Part shown: one piece after another, positions 62,345-64,000 of the stretch
How the letters are laid out: each line of letters begins with the position of its first letter
Numbering within the stretch: position 1 is the first letter of the stretch
Origin: Prorocentrum cordatum
Taxonomy: Eukaryota > Sar > Dinophyceae > Prorocentrales > Prorocentraceae
Direction of reading: 5' to 3'
DNA length: 64,000 nucleotides
Assembly (NCBI GenBank): GCA_963575745.1
Contig: CAUYUJ010019281.1
Span: 476,274-540,273 of the forward strand
Position numbers and translations under genes: made by a program
The notes under the pieces: generated by a model
Database searches by the model: none
What the model was told of the DNA's origin: nothing
Seen by the model: the letters and a program-made list of their open reading frames with translations, nothing else

Positions 62345-64000
62345 CTGGTGCAGATATCGTGGACGTACTCGCGCGTTGGGCTCGCGGACAGCGACCTGCT
62401 GATGGGCGTGTTTGCACCGGTCATTCGGGCGCGCATGCTGGAGTTCGACGCCCCACGCGACCTGTGCACCCTGGCGTGGACCTTCAGCAACGCTGGTGTG
62501 GTGGACGATGGCTTCTTCAAGGACCTCGGCCACGTTCTCTCCGCCAAGGTGAAGTTCATGAGCGCTCATGACATCTCCACCGTGGTGGTCGCATTTGCGA
62601 GCATCGAGTACGCGCACCGAGGCCTCTTCCGGGCCATGCAGAAGCACATGAAGTCAATTATCCACAGCTTCTCAGCGCTCCAGTTGGCCAGAACTATATA
62701 TGGTTTGGGTGCTGCTGGCGTCGACGACGAGACCCTATTCCGCATTCTTTGCGAGCGGGTGCTGATGCAGCAGCACCTGCTGCACCCAAAAAATGTTGTA
62801 GAGACACTGGTAGGTCTCGCCGAGGCCGAATACACACCGAAGCGGGTCATCCGGGCATTGCTCTCGGACTCGGACCAGCTGCTGCGGCGCTGGAAGGCCG
62901 AGGACGCCGTCCAGGTGCTGCACGTCTTCTCCAGGCTCCCCACCGACGTGCTCGAGGCCACGCGCGGGCCTGAGATGGTGGACGGGCTCCTCGGCACGGT
63001 CCGGCGCGCCGTCCAGGGCTGGTGGCGTTACGAGGCGCGCCAGATGGCGGACTTGCTGGAGGCGCTGCAGGGCCTCGGCGTGGCCGACGCGCTGCTGCTC
63101 GAGAGCGTGTGCCGCCAGCTGCCGCGGGCCCTGCGCGCGGACCGCTGCTCCGACAGCTGCTTCCTGCGCGTGCTTGGCGCGCTGGCCGAGTTGCCCGAGG
63201 CTGGCCGCGGCGTCGTGAGGGCCCAGCTGCACCGTCGCCTGAAGCTGCAGATGCTGCTCGACGAGCGCATCACGTCCGCGGCGCACGGCCCCGCGGCCGC
63301 CGGCACGGACCTGCGCACCGCCGCCCTGCTCGCCTACGCCTGCGCGCGCCTCGGCTTCGACGGCCCCTCCGCGCGCGACCTCGCCTCGGCGCTGGGCGCC
63401 GCGCTGGCGCCTGCCGCCGAGGGCGACGGCACCGCCGAGGTGGCGGCGGAGAGCTGGGCCGCCCTGCTGGCTTGGGCGCTCGCCGAGATGGGCTGGGAGC
63501 CCGCGCTCGCGGCGCGGCTTGCGCCAGCGGCCCTCGCCGCGGGCGCGAGCCGTGTCGATGCGGGCGGGGAGGACGCCCACGACGCGGCGGCGCGCCTGCG
63601 CCTGGTGTGGGCCTGCACCGCCCTCGGGGCCCCGCTGCGCGCTGCCACGCTGCAGGAGGCGCGCGCGCTCTTCGATGCGCTTCCGCCCCAGGCGCGCGGC
63701 GAGGCGGCCAGGCTCGCCGCGGCGGTGGCGCTGCAGGGCGCGCTTGCGGCCCCGACGCGCGCCGAAGGCGAGGCGTGGCTGCGGAGCTTCGACAGGGCGG
63801 CGGGCGCCCGGGCAGCGCCAGCGCGGGCCAGCTGGGGGGGCCACCTGGACGAGGAGGAGCGGTGCCTTGACGCCGTGTCTGGGGCGCTGGTCCGCCTGCG
63901 GATGCCCCACGAGCGCTCCCACGGCGTCGCACAGGCGCTGCGGGTGCACTGCGCGTTTCCGCAGGCGCGGCTGGCGCTGTGGCTGCTGGGCCCTGGAGAC
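62345..64000 (+). CDS. RAP/OPR-type protein, exon 3 (partial, runs off the window)
   Basis: 552 codons without a stop to the window edge. Repeats continue: LVQISWTYSRVGLADSDLLM, DLCTLAWTFSNAGVVDDGFF, DISTVVVAFASIEYAHRGLF, ALQLARTIYGLGAAGVDDET and NVVETLVGLAEAEYTPK. A more Ala/Arg-rich C-terminal half follows. The last residues, VHCAFPQARLALWLLGPGD, could be the beginning of a RAP domain (hydrophobic strand then a GP turn), which would lie just beyond the window. Third positions are nearly all G/C. Together with exons 1-2 the protein exceeds 940 residues. Confidence 0.75.
   Translation, partial: MVQISWTYSRVGLADSDLLMGVFAPVIRARMLEFDAPRDLCTLAWTFSNAGVVDDGFFKDLGHVLSAKVKFMSAHDISTVVVAFASIEYAHRGLFRAMQKHMKSIIHSFSALQLARTIYGLGAAGVDDETLFRILCERVLMQQHLLHPKNVVETLVGLAEAEYTPKRVIRALLSDSDQLLRRWKAEDAVQVLHVFSRLPTDVLEATRGPEMVDGLLGTVRRAVQGWWRYEARQMADLLEALQGLGVADALLLESVCRQLPRALRADRCSDSCFLRVLGALAELPEAGRGVVRAQLHRRLKLQMLLDERITSAAHGPAAAGTDLRTAALLAYACARLGFDGPSARDLASALGAALAPAAEGDGTAEVAAESWAALLAWALAEMGWEPALAARLAPAALAAGASRVDAGGEDAHDAAARLRLVWACTALGAPLRAATLQEARALFDALPPQARGEAARLAAAVALQGALAAPTRAEGEAWLRSFDRAAGARAAPARASWGGHLDEEERCLDAVSGALVRLRMPHERSHGVAQALRVHCAFPQARLALWLLGPGD

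Overview
The window looks like nuclear DNA of a dinoflagellate; the genus cannot be fixed from sequence alone. The signs are GC-rich coding stretches in a sea of purine/pyrimidine microsatellites and minisatellites, small exons split by repeat-filled introns (some with GC donors), introner-like elements lying exactly at exon junctions, and a Ty1/copia element and a tyrosine-recombinase element each carrying a C5-methyltransferase-like domain. Everything with convincing coding signal is on the + strand. No rRNA, tRNA, CRISPR array or bacterial-type operon is visible. Nearly all long open frames in the window are simple-sequence artefacts. Gene models here are hand-drawn from open frames, splice-site phase and family resemblance, and need transcripts.

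Layout. 1-1.85 kb: weak coding signal and a GGA tract. 1.86-10.34 kb: a decayed Ty1/copia LTR retrotransposon (LTR, PBS, leader repeat, Gag, protease, methyltransferase-like domain, integrase, RT, RNase H, a membrane/SAP reading frame, PPT, LTR) sitting in a CTTGGGGGCC-type repeat. 10.57-12.26 kb: a 101-bp minisatellite with about 1 kb of 9-bp repeat nested in it. 12.9-14.1 kb: a 64-bp tandem array. 14.14-19.07 kb: a DIRS-order (PAT/Ngaro-like) retroelement with split direct repeats A1...B1-A2-B2 and RT/RNase H, tyrosine recombinase and methyltransferase regions. 19.1-26.6 kb: foldback elements, including a near-perfect 165-bp palindrome, microsatellites and three candidate exons.

26.6-40 kb: a probable major-facilitator transporter gene spread over about 13 kb. 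Its introns hold a 90-bp satellite array, several inverted-repeat families, an introner-family copy and a 3-kb higher-order repeat. 40-52.6 kb: mostly repeats, with a possible gene at 44-46 kb interrupted by an introner. 52.7-53.8 kb: one exon of a membrane protein with two fibronectin-III-like segments. 54.3-58.4 kb: a 536-bp foldback, tandem duplications and one candidate exon. 58.7-59.0 kb: a two-exon candidate. 60.7-64.0 kb: a helical-repeat protein of RAP/OPR type with a likely organelle-targeting N-terminus, running off the window and interrupted by an introner copy whose ends are the splice sites.

How parts relate. The two retroelements are broken by frameshifts and stops and look inactive, but share a methyltransferase-like module of similar design. 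The introner family GATGCATCGGCGATGC occurs three times, twice as an exact intron between in-phase coding sequence. The transporter introns carry other inverted-repeat families close to the splice sites, so intron gain or growth by short inverted-repeat elements is the main theme of the genic part.
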